NCBI RefSeq assembly: GCF_021531055.1
Contig: NZ_JADYTL010000001.1
Location: 310,001 to 374,000 of the forward strand
Source: Collinsella tanakaei
GTDB lineage: Bacteria; Actinomycetota; Coriobacteriia; Coriobacteriales; Coriobacteriaceae
Reading direction: 5' to 3'
Length of the DNA: 64,000 nt
In this document: positions 1 through 7,094 of the stretch, piece after piece
How positions within the stretch are numbered: position 1 is the first letter of the stretch
Layout: every line of letters starts with the position of its first letter
Program-made: the position numbers and the translations under genes
Notes under the pieces: model-generated
Databases searched by the model: none
The model's input: the letters and a program-made list of their open reading frames with translations, nothing else
Told to the model about the DNA's origin: nothing

Positions 1-1062
1 GCGCACCGCGCCGGTCTCGAGCGTGCCCAACGCCGCATGCATGCGCGGCGCGCAATGGAGCCCCGCACGGGTGGCGATATCGAATTCGCATGCAAGGCGA
101 TCCGCCAAGCTCGAGGAATCGATACCCGCCATATTGAGGGCGACCACGCCCGTATGGTCATGCCCGTCGTCGACGCCGTACACGGTGATCGACGGGATCG
201 CCGCGACGCCCTCGACGAATCGCTCGCGCAGGGCGCGCTCGTGCGCCTCCACCCGATCGATGCCGAGCGCGAGGAGGAACTCGAGAGCGGCGTCGAGCCC
301 GGCGAGCCCGTGGGCGTTCATGGTACCGGCCTCGAGATGCTCCGGATAGCTCGAAGGCTGGAAGGGATCAGCGCTTTTGACACCCGTCCCCCCGTGTACG
401 AGCGGTGTCAGCTCGAGGTCGGGTGCCACGGCGAGTCCGCCGGTGCCCTGCGGCCCCATAAGGGCCTTGTGCCCGGTAAAGCAGATGATATCGGCACCGA
501 GAGCGGCCATATCGACCGGAAGCGCGCCGAGCGTCTGGGAGGCGTCGAGGATGAAGCGCGCGCCGTGCGCGTGTGCGGCGCGCGCAATCGTCGCGGCGTC
601 GGTGATCGCGCCCGTGAGGTTGGAGGCATGGGTCGCCACCACGGCGCGCGTGTTCGGTTGGAACAGGCCCTCGAGCGCCTCCATGCACAGGCGTCCCGCG
701 CGATCGGCGGGAACGTAATCGAGCTCGATGATGCCGCGCCGCTCGAGCTCATGCAGCGGACGGAGCACGGAGTTATGCTCGAAGTCGGTGGTGATCACAT
801 GATCGCCCGGGCGAAGCAGGCCGAAGATCGCCGTGTTCAGCGCCACGGTGGCGTTGTGCGCGAAGATCACGCGCTCGGGATGGCGAAAGCCGATGAGACG
901 TGCGAGCTTCACGCGGGCGCCGGCCACCGAGCGGGCGGCGGCAAGGTCGTCGGGTGACGCGCCCCGCGAGCAGCTGCCCGCTCCGGACATCGCCGCCACG
1001 ACGGCATCGGCGACCGCAGGAGGCTTTTGAATCGTGGTCGCGGCGTTGTTCAGGTAGATCAT
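1..1062 (-). CDS. Cysteine desulfurase family protein, selenium-associated class V aminotransferase (3' end beyond window)
   Basis: PLP-dependent class V aminotransferase fold. The N-terminus MIYLNNAATT is typical of the EF2568-like cysteine desulfurase subgroup often found with YedF. A TGHKAL motif places the PLP lysine near residue 199. A late AGLHCAP motif places the catalytic cysteine near residue 337. Family members take sulfur (or selenium) from cysteine or selenocysteine as an enzyme-bound persulfide. The ATG at 1062 follows a GGAG box, and the gene starts 32 bases after the yedF stop, so the two are probably co-transcribed. The reading frame stays open to the window edge, so the C-terminus is missing. 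The selenium role is inferred from family and neighbour, not shown by the sequence. Confidence 0.9.
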   Translation of the reverse strand, partial: MIYLNNAATTIQKPPAVADAVVAAMSGAGSCSRGASPDDLAAARSVAGARVKLARLIGFRHPERVIFAHNATVALNTAIFGLLRPGDHVITTDFEHNSVLRPLHELERRGIIELDYVPADRAGRLCMEALEGLFQPNTRAVVATHASNLTGAITDAATIARAAHAHGARFILDASQTLGALPVDMAALGADIICFTGHKALMGPQGTGGLAVAPDLELTPLVHGGTGVKSADPFQPSSYPEHLEAGTMNAHGLAGLDAALEFLLALGIDRVEAHERALRERFVEGVAAIPSITVYGVDDGHDHTGVVALNMAGIDSSSLADRLACEFDIATRAGLHCAPRMHAALGTLETGAVR

Positions 1063-1094
1063 GGATGCAACTCCGTGCTGTTCGATACGGACCG

Positions 1095-1736
1095 TTACAG
1101 GGTCACGATCTTGTCGGGGCCGAGCACGAACTCCGAGATCGCGTACAGGTTGGTCACGCCGCCGACGGCGAGCTTGTCGCGCAGGCCATGGAAATCGAGG
1201 CAGGTGCCGCAGGTCAGCACCTCGCAGCCGCGACGCTCGAGCTCGCGGACGTCGTCGACGAGCTCGGAGCCCTCGCAGGTGAGCGCGGCGCCGTCGTTGA
1301 AGAAGACGATGCGATGCGGCGGCTCATCGGCCTGGGACATGGCGTAGACGAGCCCCTTGATCAGGATGTGGCCGAGCTCGGCGGCACCCTGGCCGAGCGC
1401 CTTGGATCCGACGAACACGGTAACCTGCTGGCCGACAGCGATCGGCTCGGGAACCGGACAGGCGATGCTCGCCTCGACGAGCGCCGCATCGTCACCGGCG
1501 GGATTCTCGGCAGCCTCGGCGGTGACGTCCGCGATCGTGACCGCCCAGCCGCCGTCGATCTCATCGACCGCGACCGTGCCCCGCTTGCTCGTCGCGAGGC
1601 GTTTGAGGTTCTCGACGGCGACGGTGTTGTCGACGCATACGCGCACCGAGCCTTCCGATGCGGGGTCTTGCAACGCCTTCATGGCGCGGATCACGGGCTT
1701 CGGACATGTTTCGCCGAACGAATCGATCTCGATCAT
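1095..1736 (-). CDS. yedF: YedF-like selenium-metabolism sulfurtransferase (TusA-DsrE fusion)
   Basis: A 213-residue protein with two domains. Residues 1-70 are TusA/SirA-like with the conserved GETCPKP motif (Cys11), the thiol that carries persulfide or selenide. Residues 105-213 are DsrE-like with a CGTCLDF motif. This fusion is the typical selenium-associated YedF architecture and normally sits beside an EF2568-type cysteine desulfurase, as here. An upstream in-frame ATG exists at 1754. The ATG at 1736 is preferred because GGGAGC lies at ideal spacing before it and MIEIDSFGETCPKP is the usual family N-terminus. It is the first gene of a two-gene operon and faces away from the tRNA genes. 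Confidence 0.88.
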   Translation of the reverse strand: MIEIDSFGETCPKPVIRAMKALQDPASEGSVRVCVDNTVAVENLKRLATSKRGTVAVDEIDGGWAVTIADVTAEAAENPAGDDAALVEASIACPVPEPIAVGQQVTVFVGSKALGQGAAELGHILIKGLVYAMSQADEPPHRIVFFNDGAALTCEGSELVDDVRELERRGCEVLTCGTCLDFHGLRDKLAVGGVTNLYAISEFVLGPDKIVTL

Positions 1737-1794
1737 GGGACAGGCTCCCTTCATACAATCTTGCGTTGAGGATAGTTTATTATCGAATTATTCA

Positions 1795-1807
1795 TTTGCA
1801 AGGATAA
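1795..1807 (+). promoter_or_regulatory. 13-base motif shared with the 5910-5922 promoter region
   Basis: TTTGCAAGGATAA lies in the AT-rich spacer upstream of yedF. The same 13 bases occur on the minus strand at 5910-5922, just upstream of the double-cubane-type gene. Both sites lie in AT-rich promoter-like DNA in an otherwise GC-rich window. The motif may be a shared operator or simply two similar -10 regions (GATAA). Confidence 0.25.
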
Positions 1808-1896
1808 AGCATCGAGTCGTCGGCGGCCGGTCGCCTGGGATTGCCGAACGATCGACGGTACGAGGCAGGAACTTTTGTCGTCCTCGTGTATTGCTG

Positions 1897-1925
1897 TTGC
1901 CCGGATGGCCGTGGTGGCCTATACT
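1897..1925 (+). promoter_or_regulatory. Sigma-70-type promoter for the tRNA-Pro/tRNA-Gly pair
   Basis: A -35 box TTGCCC (1897-1902) and a -10 box TATACT (1920-1925) are separated by exactly 17 bases. They lie about 55 bases before the first tRNA, and no other gene lies between. Confidence 0.65.
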
Positions 1926-1978
1926 CGTTAGGCCTTGGGACTAGCACAGGTCGAAGACCGCTAGCTGCTCAACACCTT

Positions 1979-2055
1979 CGGGACGTGGCGCAGTTTGGTA
2001 GCGCGCCTGCTTTGGGAGCAGGATGTCGCAGGTTCGAATCCTGTCGTCCCGACCA
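1979..2055 (+). tRNA. tRNA-Pro (TGG)
   Basis: A 77-base cloverleaf. The acceptor stem CGGGACG pairs with CGTCCCG, followed by discriminator A and an encoded CCA. The anticodon arm CCTGC-TTTGGGA-GCAGG places TGG in the loop. The T arm carries the standard GGTTCGAATCC. It reads codon CCA and other CCN codons by wobble. Confidence 0.95.
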
Positions 2056-2060
2056 TATCT

Positions 2061-2134
2061 GCGGGCGTAGTTCAATGGTAGAACCCCAGCCTTCCAAGCT
2101 GATGACGCGGGTTCGATTCCCGTCGCCCGCTCCA
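2061..2134 (+). tRNA. tRNA-Gly (TCC)
   Basis: A 74-base cloverleaf. The acceptor stem GCGGGCG pairs with CGCCCGC, followed by discriminator T and an encoded CCA. The anticodon loop CTTCCAA gives anticodon TCC. The T arm is GGGTTCGATTCCC. The outermost anticodon-stem pair appears to be a C-A mismatch, a minor oddity. It starts six bases after tRNA-Pro, so the two are surely co-transcribed. Confidence 0.95.
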
Positions 2135-2142
2135 CAAGAAAC

Positions 2143-2173
2143 GCAGGCCAGACGCGTAAAGCATCTGGCCTGC
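2143..2173 (+). terminator. Stem-loop after the tRNA pair
   Basis: GCAGGCCAGA pairs perfectly with TCTGGCCTGC around an 11-base loop, ten bases after tRNA-Gly. The T-tract is poor (TTGCGTAT), so it may be a processing or weak termination hairpin. Confidence 0.6.
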
Positions 2174-2260
2174 TTGCGTATCTAGATGCCCTGGGCCACA
2201 CCGGGGGCCAAGCGCGAAGCTTCGTCAGACGTGATTTCTCGTCCTCCGGCAACTAGAACC

Positions 2261-2380
2261 CTCGCGTGACATTCGGCGCACCCACGTGACATCGGAAACC
2301 CCCATGCGACACCCGACGCCCCTGCCCGACATCCGACACCCTCAAGCGACACCGAAGACCTCCACGCGACACAAGCGGCT
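2261..2380 (+). repeat. 20-bp tandem repeat, six units
   Basis: Six consecutive 20-base units start at 2261, 2281, 2301, 2321, 2341 and 2361. The consensus is roughly CYCACGYGACAYCSGAMRCC, with GACA at unit positions 8-11 in all six. The units are degenerate but the period is exactly 20. No protein gene is convincing here on either strand. Confidence 0.75.
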
Positions 2381-2395
2381 GTATGCGGAGCGTTC

Positions 2396-2486
2396 GTGTC
2401 AGATGGGGGTTTCCGATGTCGGAGCGGGGCCCCTCGCGTCAGACGGGGGCTTCCGCGTCGGAGCGTGGCCCTTCGCGTCATGGAAG
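2396..2486 (-). repeat. Inverted counterpart of the 20-bp repeat array
   Basis: About four and a half units with a 19-20 base period (GTGTCAGATG, ATGTCGGAGC, GCGTCAGACG, GCGTCGGAGC...). They are the reverse complement of the preceding array. The bases GACATCGGAAACCCCCAT at 2288-2305 are matched perfectly in inverse at 2403-2420. The two halves could fold into one long imperfect hairpin around 2381-2395. Confidence 0.7.
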
Positions 2487-2579
2487 AACGTGCACTTCGT
2501 CCCGCGTCCACCAAACGTAGGTGCGACGATCAGCCAGCCCGATTGCGTGAAATCAGGACACACGTAATCCCGTATCCCG

Positions 2580-3749
2580 TTAAGCGCGACGGGTCACGCG
2601 GTTCGTCCATTCGGCGGCGATGATCATGGCGAGCAGGAACACACAAAGATAGACCGGGTAGAGCTCTACCGAGATCACCTGAGCGAGCACGCCGAACGCA
2701 GGCGATGCCACCAGATAGCCGATATAGGCGATCGCCATCTGCATGCCGGTCAACTCCAACGCGACGTCCTCTCCGAAGCGTTTGGGCGTCGCATGGATAA
2801 TCGAGGGGTAGATGGGAGCGCATCCCGAACCGATCAGCACGAGCGCGACGGGCAGCAGATGACGCAAGCCGGGCACGAGCATCACCACGACGCCCGCGGC
2901 GATCAGAATCTGGCCGAGGCGGATCATCTGCTCGTCTTTCAGCCGCATGGTAAGAAATCCGCTCACGCCGCGCCCGACCGTGATGCCGATGTAGAACAGG
3001 GACGCCCAGCTCGCGGCCGTGCTCGCCGAGATGCCGCCCGCGAGGGTGCAATAGGTCGCCGCCCAGTTGCCACACGTTCCCTCGACGGAGCAGTAGCAGA
3101 AAAAGCAGATGAGCACCGGCACGACACCGCGCACGCCGAGCAGCTCACGGCGCGTGCGACGCGCCCTCCCCTGCACTGCGTCGCCGCTCGCCTTATGCGG
3201 GAGCTTCCGATCCTTCCAAAGCGGCAGCGACAGCGTCAGCACCGCGACGATCACGAGCTGCGCGATACCGAGCACGCGAAAGCCGTCGTTCCACGTTCCG
3301 GTTCCAAGGCACATCGACATGATGACCGGACCGCCGCTCGCGCCGACGCCCCACATGCAATGAAGCCAGCTCATGTGCTGGGATTTATAGTGCACCGCAA
3401 CATACGCGTTGAGCGCGGCGTCGACCGCCCCTGCCCCCAGACCGTAGGGAATCGCCCAAAGGCACAGCTGCCAGAACTCGCCGGAGAGCGAGAAGCCCAT
3501 CAGGGCGGCGGCGGTCAGCAGCACGCTCGTCGCCGTCACGCGACCCGTGCCGAACCGGTCGACCACGCGCACCGACATCAAGCTCGACACGATCGTTCCC
3601 GCCGAGATGATCATGCTGACGGCGCCGACCCACGAGAGACCGGCGCCCAACGCTGGCGCCATCGTGGGCCACGCCGACCCGATCGCCGAGTCGGGAAGTC
3701 CAAGGGCTATGAACGCAAGGTAGATGATAGGAAGTAAACCTGCCGGCAT
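2580..3749 (-). CDS. MFS transporter
   Basis: A 389-residue, twelve-helix major facilitator protein. Its N-terminus runs straight into helix 1 (PAGLLPIIYLAFIALGLPDS). That segment and the central PLGAGAVDAALNAYVA-like region (here YGLGAGAVDAALNAYVAVHY) resemble the FucP/sugar-permease-like MFS branch; the substrate cannot be read. The GTG/ATG possibilities upstream are rejected because GGAGG lies four bases before the ATG at 3749. The gene follows the double-cubane/activator pair with a 97-base gap and may be the last gene of that unit. No terminator is evident after it before the repeat array. Confidence 0.85.
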   Translation of the reverse strand: MPAGLLPIIYLAFIALGLPDSAIGSAWPTMAPALGAGLSWVGAVSMIISAGTIVSSLMSVRVVDRFGTGRVTATSVLLTAAALMGFSLSGEFWQLCLWAIPYGLGAGAVDAALNAYVAVHYKSQHMSWLHCMWGVGASGGPVIMSMCLGTGTWNDGFRVLGIAQLVIVAVLTLSLPLWKDRKLPHKASGDAVQGRARRTRRELLGVRGVVPVLICFFCYCSVEGTCGNWAATYCTLAGGISASTAASWASLFYIGITVGRGVSGFLTMRLKDEQMIRLGQILIAAGVVVMLVPGLRHLLPVALVLIGSGCAPIYPSIIHATPKRFGEDVALELTGMQMAIAYIGYLVASPAFGVLAQVISVELYPVYLCVFLLAMIIAAEWTNRVTRRA

Positions 3750-3846
3750 GACGCCTCCGAGCAACATCTTGTTTGAACAACTCGGCATCGTAGCACAACA
3801 GGACAGATGTGATTTCCTCTGACGAAATTTAACCTGCGGTGTGATT

Positions 3847-4617
3847 TCACCTGGCAAGCGCTCGATCGGCGGCGCCGAGGGCGCCGGCGTAGCGCGCTTC
3901 GGGACACGTCGTCACGGGGGCACCGAGCGCGTCTGCGAGCCGCTCGACCACGAAGGCGTTGTCGCACAGCCCTCCGGTCAGGAAAAACGGACCCGCGGGC
4001 GACTGCCCAGCGAGCGCTGCGACGCGTGCGACCACGGAATCGATCACGCCACGCGCGATATCGGCGCGCGGCACGCCGCGACCGACCAGCGAGATCACCT
4101 CGGACTCGGCAAACACCGTGCACATGCTCGAGATCTTGGTCTCGGCACCCTCACGGGCCAAACGAGCCATCTCCTCCTGCGACACGCCGAGACGATCCGC
4201 CATGATCTCGAGGAACCTACCCGTTCCGGCGGCGCACTTGTCGTTCATGGTGAACTTGACGACACGCCCACCCTTCAGCTGGATGACCTTGGTATCCTGG
4301 CCGCCGACATCCACGACGGTTCCCTGTGGCCCGAACAGGCGCGCCGCACCGATGCCGTGACAGGTGATCTCGGTCACAACCTTATCGGCATACGGCACGG
4401 CGATGCGTCCGTATCCGGTCGCCACGATCCGAACGGCATCCGATTCGACATCGTACCCAGCGGCAGCCAACGCACGCGCGACGCGATCGGCGGCGTCGAC
4501 ACTCGAATAACCCGTCGGCATGAGCTCGCTATGCACCAGAGCGCCGTCGTCGTCGAGCACCGTGACCTTCGTCGCCGTCGACCCGATGTCGACACCGATT
4601 CCGTATCTGCTTCCCAT
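3847..4617 (-). CDS. 2-hydroxyacyl-CoA dehydratase-type activator ATPase (YjiL/HgdC-like, double-cubane protein reductase)
   Basis: A 256-residue ASKHA-fold ATPase of the BadF/BcrA family. The nucleotide-binding motifs are GVDIGSTATK (residues 8-17) and DVGGQDTKVI (103-112). The two cysteines that bridge a [4Fe-4S] cluster across the homodimer in HgdC are present as NDKCAAGTGR (Cys128) and MCTVFAESE (Cys166). The protein injects low-potential electrons into a partner with ATP hydrolysis. The partner is very probably the gene just upstream, 70 bases away. The length matches E. coli YjiL and double-cubane reductases better than longer benzoyl-CoA reductase subunits. The start ATG at 4617 has an AAGGGCGG box. 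Confidence 0.9.
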   Translation of the reverse strand: MGSRYGIGVDIGSTATKVTVLDDDGALVHSELMPTGYSSVDAADRVARALAAAGYDVESDAVRIVATGYGRIAVPYADKVVTEITCHGIGAARLFGPQGTVVDVGGQDTKVIQLKGGRVVKFTMNDKCAAGTGRFLEIMADRLGVSQEEMARLAREGAETKISSMCTVFAESEVISLVGRGVPRADIARGVIDSVVARVAALAGQSPAGPFFLTGGLCDNAFVVERLADALGAPVTTCPEARYAGALGAADRALAR

Positions 4618-4687
4618 CAGTCCGCCCTTACAGCCTTCCCCCGTGCGGCGTCCGAAAGCGATTCCGAGCGCCGCACGGCGACAACCC

Positions 4688-5863
4688 TTACAGCGTCTCG
4701 ATGAACGCGGCGATACGCGTGTCGATCTGACCCTGATCTCCTGCACTGTAATCGGTCTCGATCTTCATGTACGGAACACCCGCCCCCTCGATGGCGCGCT
4801 CCATGAGCGACGCCTCGACATTGAAGGTGTGGCAGGCCGTAAGCACGCTTTCGATCACGCCATCGACGCCGTACTTCTCGACCATCTTGAGCGTATTGTC
4901 CATACGACCGGCATTCGGCGTCATGACGGAGCAGTTGATATCGAGATAGCGGTCGGAGATGGCACGCAGGATGTCCGGCGCCTCCTCGTCGATCAGGCTC
5001 GCCTGCGTGCGCTCGCCCGAGCAATCGTCCGCGCACACGACGACACCTCCGTTGCGCTCGATCGTCCGACCGATCTTGTTGATCACGCCACCGATGGGAC
5101 AACCCGTCACGAGCAGGCGCTTGGCATCGGCGGGCACCGGGCGCTCCCCCGCCTCGTACTGTGCACGGCGCTCGGCGGCAAGCGCCTCGAGCTTGGTCGT
5201 GAACTCCTCGACATCGAAGCTGAACGTCGCGGCGAACATCGTGCTCATGAGCTCCACGCCGCTCATCGCGGGCGGCTCGGCGGCCTGCAGGTTGTAGAGC
5301 GCCGTCATCGCCCGGCGCATGCGGTTGCGACGGCGGACGGCAGCTCGCAGGTCGTCATCGGTGATGGCGATGCCGTAGAGCTCCTCGAGCCGCTCCTTGA
5401 GCAGGCGGCACTCCTCATACCAGGCGTCGCGCTCGTACGCGCGATCGCGACCCTGCGGTAGATGCAGGATGTGCGTCGGCTTGAGCTCGTCGAGCAGCTC
5501 GTACATCTTCTTCTTGCCATCGCAGGTCGTCTCGCCGACGATGATGTCGGAAAAGAAGGTGAACGGGCACTTTTCCGAGGATGCGAACCCGTAGGTCGAC
5601 TTGATCAGGGGGCAGAGATTCGCCGGAAGCGTCACCTCGGCCGCCGGAATGACCTCGTCGGAGGTGCCGCAGAGCGCCACGCCCGACGCGCCGGCGGCAT
5701 CGATGATCTCGAGCGGGGTGTAGCTGCAGAGGTATCCGACCAGGCGGCCACCGGCCTGCTTGAAATCCTTCACCCGGATGAAGCTCGCACGACGTTGTTC
5801 GTTGAACTCCTCGAAGGTGCGAGGCAACGGGTAGCGGTCGGCGTTCGTCTCGGTATCGCCCAT
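4688..5863 (-). CDS. Double-cubane cluster protein / 2-hydroxyacyl-CoA dehydratase family (YjiM-like)
   Basis: A 391-residue HGD-D family protein. Conserved cysteine-bearing motifs include [47 protein letters not shown] and LTACHTF, as in iron-sulfur subunits of this family. It stands alone, without the second dehydratase subunit or CoA-transferase found in true HgdABC operons. Its size and the adjacent single activator match the YjiM/YjiL and double-cubane (Fe8S9) proteins that reduce small substrates such as acetylene in vitro. The natural substrate is unknown. ATG 5863 is chosen over 5878 because AAAGGA sits seven bases before it. It heads the operon. Confidence 0.88.
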   Translation of the reverse strand: MGDTETNADRYPLPRTFEEFNEQRRASFIRVKDFKQAGGRLVGYLCSYTPLEIIDAAGASGVALCGTSDEVIPAAEVTLPANLCPLIKSTYGFASSEKCPFTFFSDIIVGETTCDGKKKMYELLDELKPTHILHLPQGRDRAYERDAWYEECRLLKERLEELYGIAITDDDLRAAVRRRNRMRRAMTALYNLQAAEPPAMSGVELMSTMFAATFSFDVEEFTTKLEALAAERRAQYEAGERPVPADAKRLLVTGCPIGGVINKIGRTIERNGGVVVCADDCSGERTQASLIDEEAPDILRAISDRYLDINCSVMTPNAGRMDNTLKMVEKYGVDGVIESVLTACHTFNVEASLMERAIEGAGVPYMKIETDYSAGDQGQIDTRIAAFIETL

Positions 5864-5909
5864 GGCTGGTCCTTTCACGTCATACGGTCACGAGCGATAC
5901 GATGATAAA

Positions 5910-5937
5910 TTATCCTTGCAAAACTTCATTCTTTGAA
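5910..5937 (-). promoter_or_regulatory. AT-rich promoter region of the double-cubane operon
   Basis: On the minus strand, TTTCAA (-35-like) is followed after about 18 bases by GATAAT (-10-like), roughly 45 bases before the gene. The motif TTTGCAAGGATAA overlaps the -10 and is shared with 1795-1807. Confidence 0.35.
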
Positions 5938-6014
5938 AACTATAATTGCGAGCTGGCAATCGGCGAACGGTATATGCATCTCGCGTGAGCATACGCCTGA
6001 CGTGATATCACCTG

Positions 6015-7094
6015 TCAGCGGGTGACGAGATGGATCCTTCGCGCGTCGAAATGCATCCGAAGCACGTCACCTTCGTGCGGCAAGCTATCCTCGGGCACGT
6101 CGATCTTGCGCAAGCGCCACTGAAGACGGCTCGGCGCATCCTCGCGCGGCACATCGAGCAGCACCAGCCGCTCGAACCTCGAATCGCTCACGCGCGCGAC
6201 ACGCAGATCGTAGCTGTTGCGGCCGCGCTCCCCTTCGGGCCGCACCTTGTCCTCATGGAAGTAGCTCGCCCGGATCCCGAGGTATGCCACATCGTCGGGT
6301 ACCTCGCGACCCACGTCGAACGTCATGCCCCAGTCGAGCGCGCGCACGACGGTGGGGGCGACCTTGATCGCGGGGCTCGTGTTCTTGCAGCCGGTCAGGC
6401 GAAGGGTGGCAAGCGACTGCGGATGCGCCATGAGCTCATCGGGTCGGTCGATCTCCTCGACCCGCCCATCGTGCATCACGACGATGCGCTCGCACAGGCG
6501 ACACGCCTCGTCGATATCGTGGCTCACGTAGAGCACGGTACGGTTCACGACGGAGAACACGTCGAGCAGGTTCTGCTCGAGCGCGCTTTTCAGATAGGAA
6601 TCGAGTGCGGAGAACGGCTCGTCGAACATGAGGATGCGCGGCCGGGCGGCGAGCATGCGCGCCAGCGCCACGCGCTGCTGCTGACCGCCGGACAGACGCG
6701 TCGGATAACGGCCGGCGAGGTCGGACACGCCGAAGATCTCCAAAAAGCGCATGGCGTCGGCGCGCTGCCGGTCCCGCCCGATCGAGCCGGCCATGCCCGC
6801 GCGGACGTTATCGAGCACCGTCAGGTGCGGGAACAGCTGGTAGTTCTGGAACAGCAGGGCGCATGTGCGCTGCTGGGGCGTCAGATCGATACCCGCCTCG
6901 GAGTCGAAGAAGGTGATGCCATCGACGACGATGCGCCCCTCGTCGGGCGTGTCAACACCGGCGATGCAGCGCAGCGTGCAGCTTTTGCCGCATCCCGAGG
7001 CGCCGAGCAGGCCTATGCGCTCCTCCCCCGCCTCGAAGGCGACGTCGAGCGAGAAGCCCGGATAGCGTTTCCTAATCGACAGGGACAGCGACAT
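6015..7094 (-). CDS. modC: Molybdate ABC transporter ATP-binding protein
   Basis: A 359-residue ABC ATPase with Walker A GASGCGKS (about residue 31), signature LSGGQQQR, Walker B ILMFDEPF and H-loop YVSHDID. The C-terminal 130 residues are the accessory domain typical of ModC-type importers. Its ATG overlaps the modB stop in TGATG, so translation is coupled. Context (modA, modB, moeA, mogA) gives the substrate; ModC, WtpC and CysA-type ATPases are hard to separate by sequence alone. It is the last gene of the mod unit. Confidence 0.9.
   Translation of the reverse strand: MSLSLSIRKRYPGFSLDVAFEAGEERIGLLGASGCGKSCTLRCIAGVDTPDEGRIVVDGITFFDSEAGIDLTPQQRTCALLFQNYQLFPHLTVLDNVRAGMAGSIGRDRQRADAMRFLEIFGVSDLAGRYPTRLSGGQQQRVALARMLAARPRILMFDEPFSALDSYLKSALEQNLLDVFSVVNRTVLYVSHDIDEACRLCERIVVMHDGRVEEIDRPDELMAHPQSLATLRLTGCKNTSPAIKVAPTVVRALDWGMTFDVGREVPDDVAYLGIRASYFHEDKVRPEGERGRNSYDLRVARVSDSRFERLVLLDVPREDAPSRLQWRLRKIDVPEDSLPHEGDVLRMHFDARRIHLVTR

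Noticed and set aside
2261-2486. Possible CRISPR array
   Set aside because: Units are contiguous and degenerate, with no unique spacers and no cas genes nearby.
2182-2514. Minus-strand frame across the 20-bp repeat array
   Set aside because: The peptide only reflects the repeat; there is no binding site and no similarity to a protein.
3807-6022. Recurring GTGAWATCAC-like motif near 3807, 3841 and 6002
   Set aside because: Two of the sites overlap stop codons of genes (CAGGTGA), so chance similarity around TGA stops is the simpler explanation.
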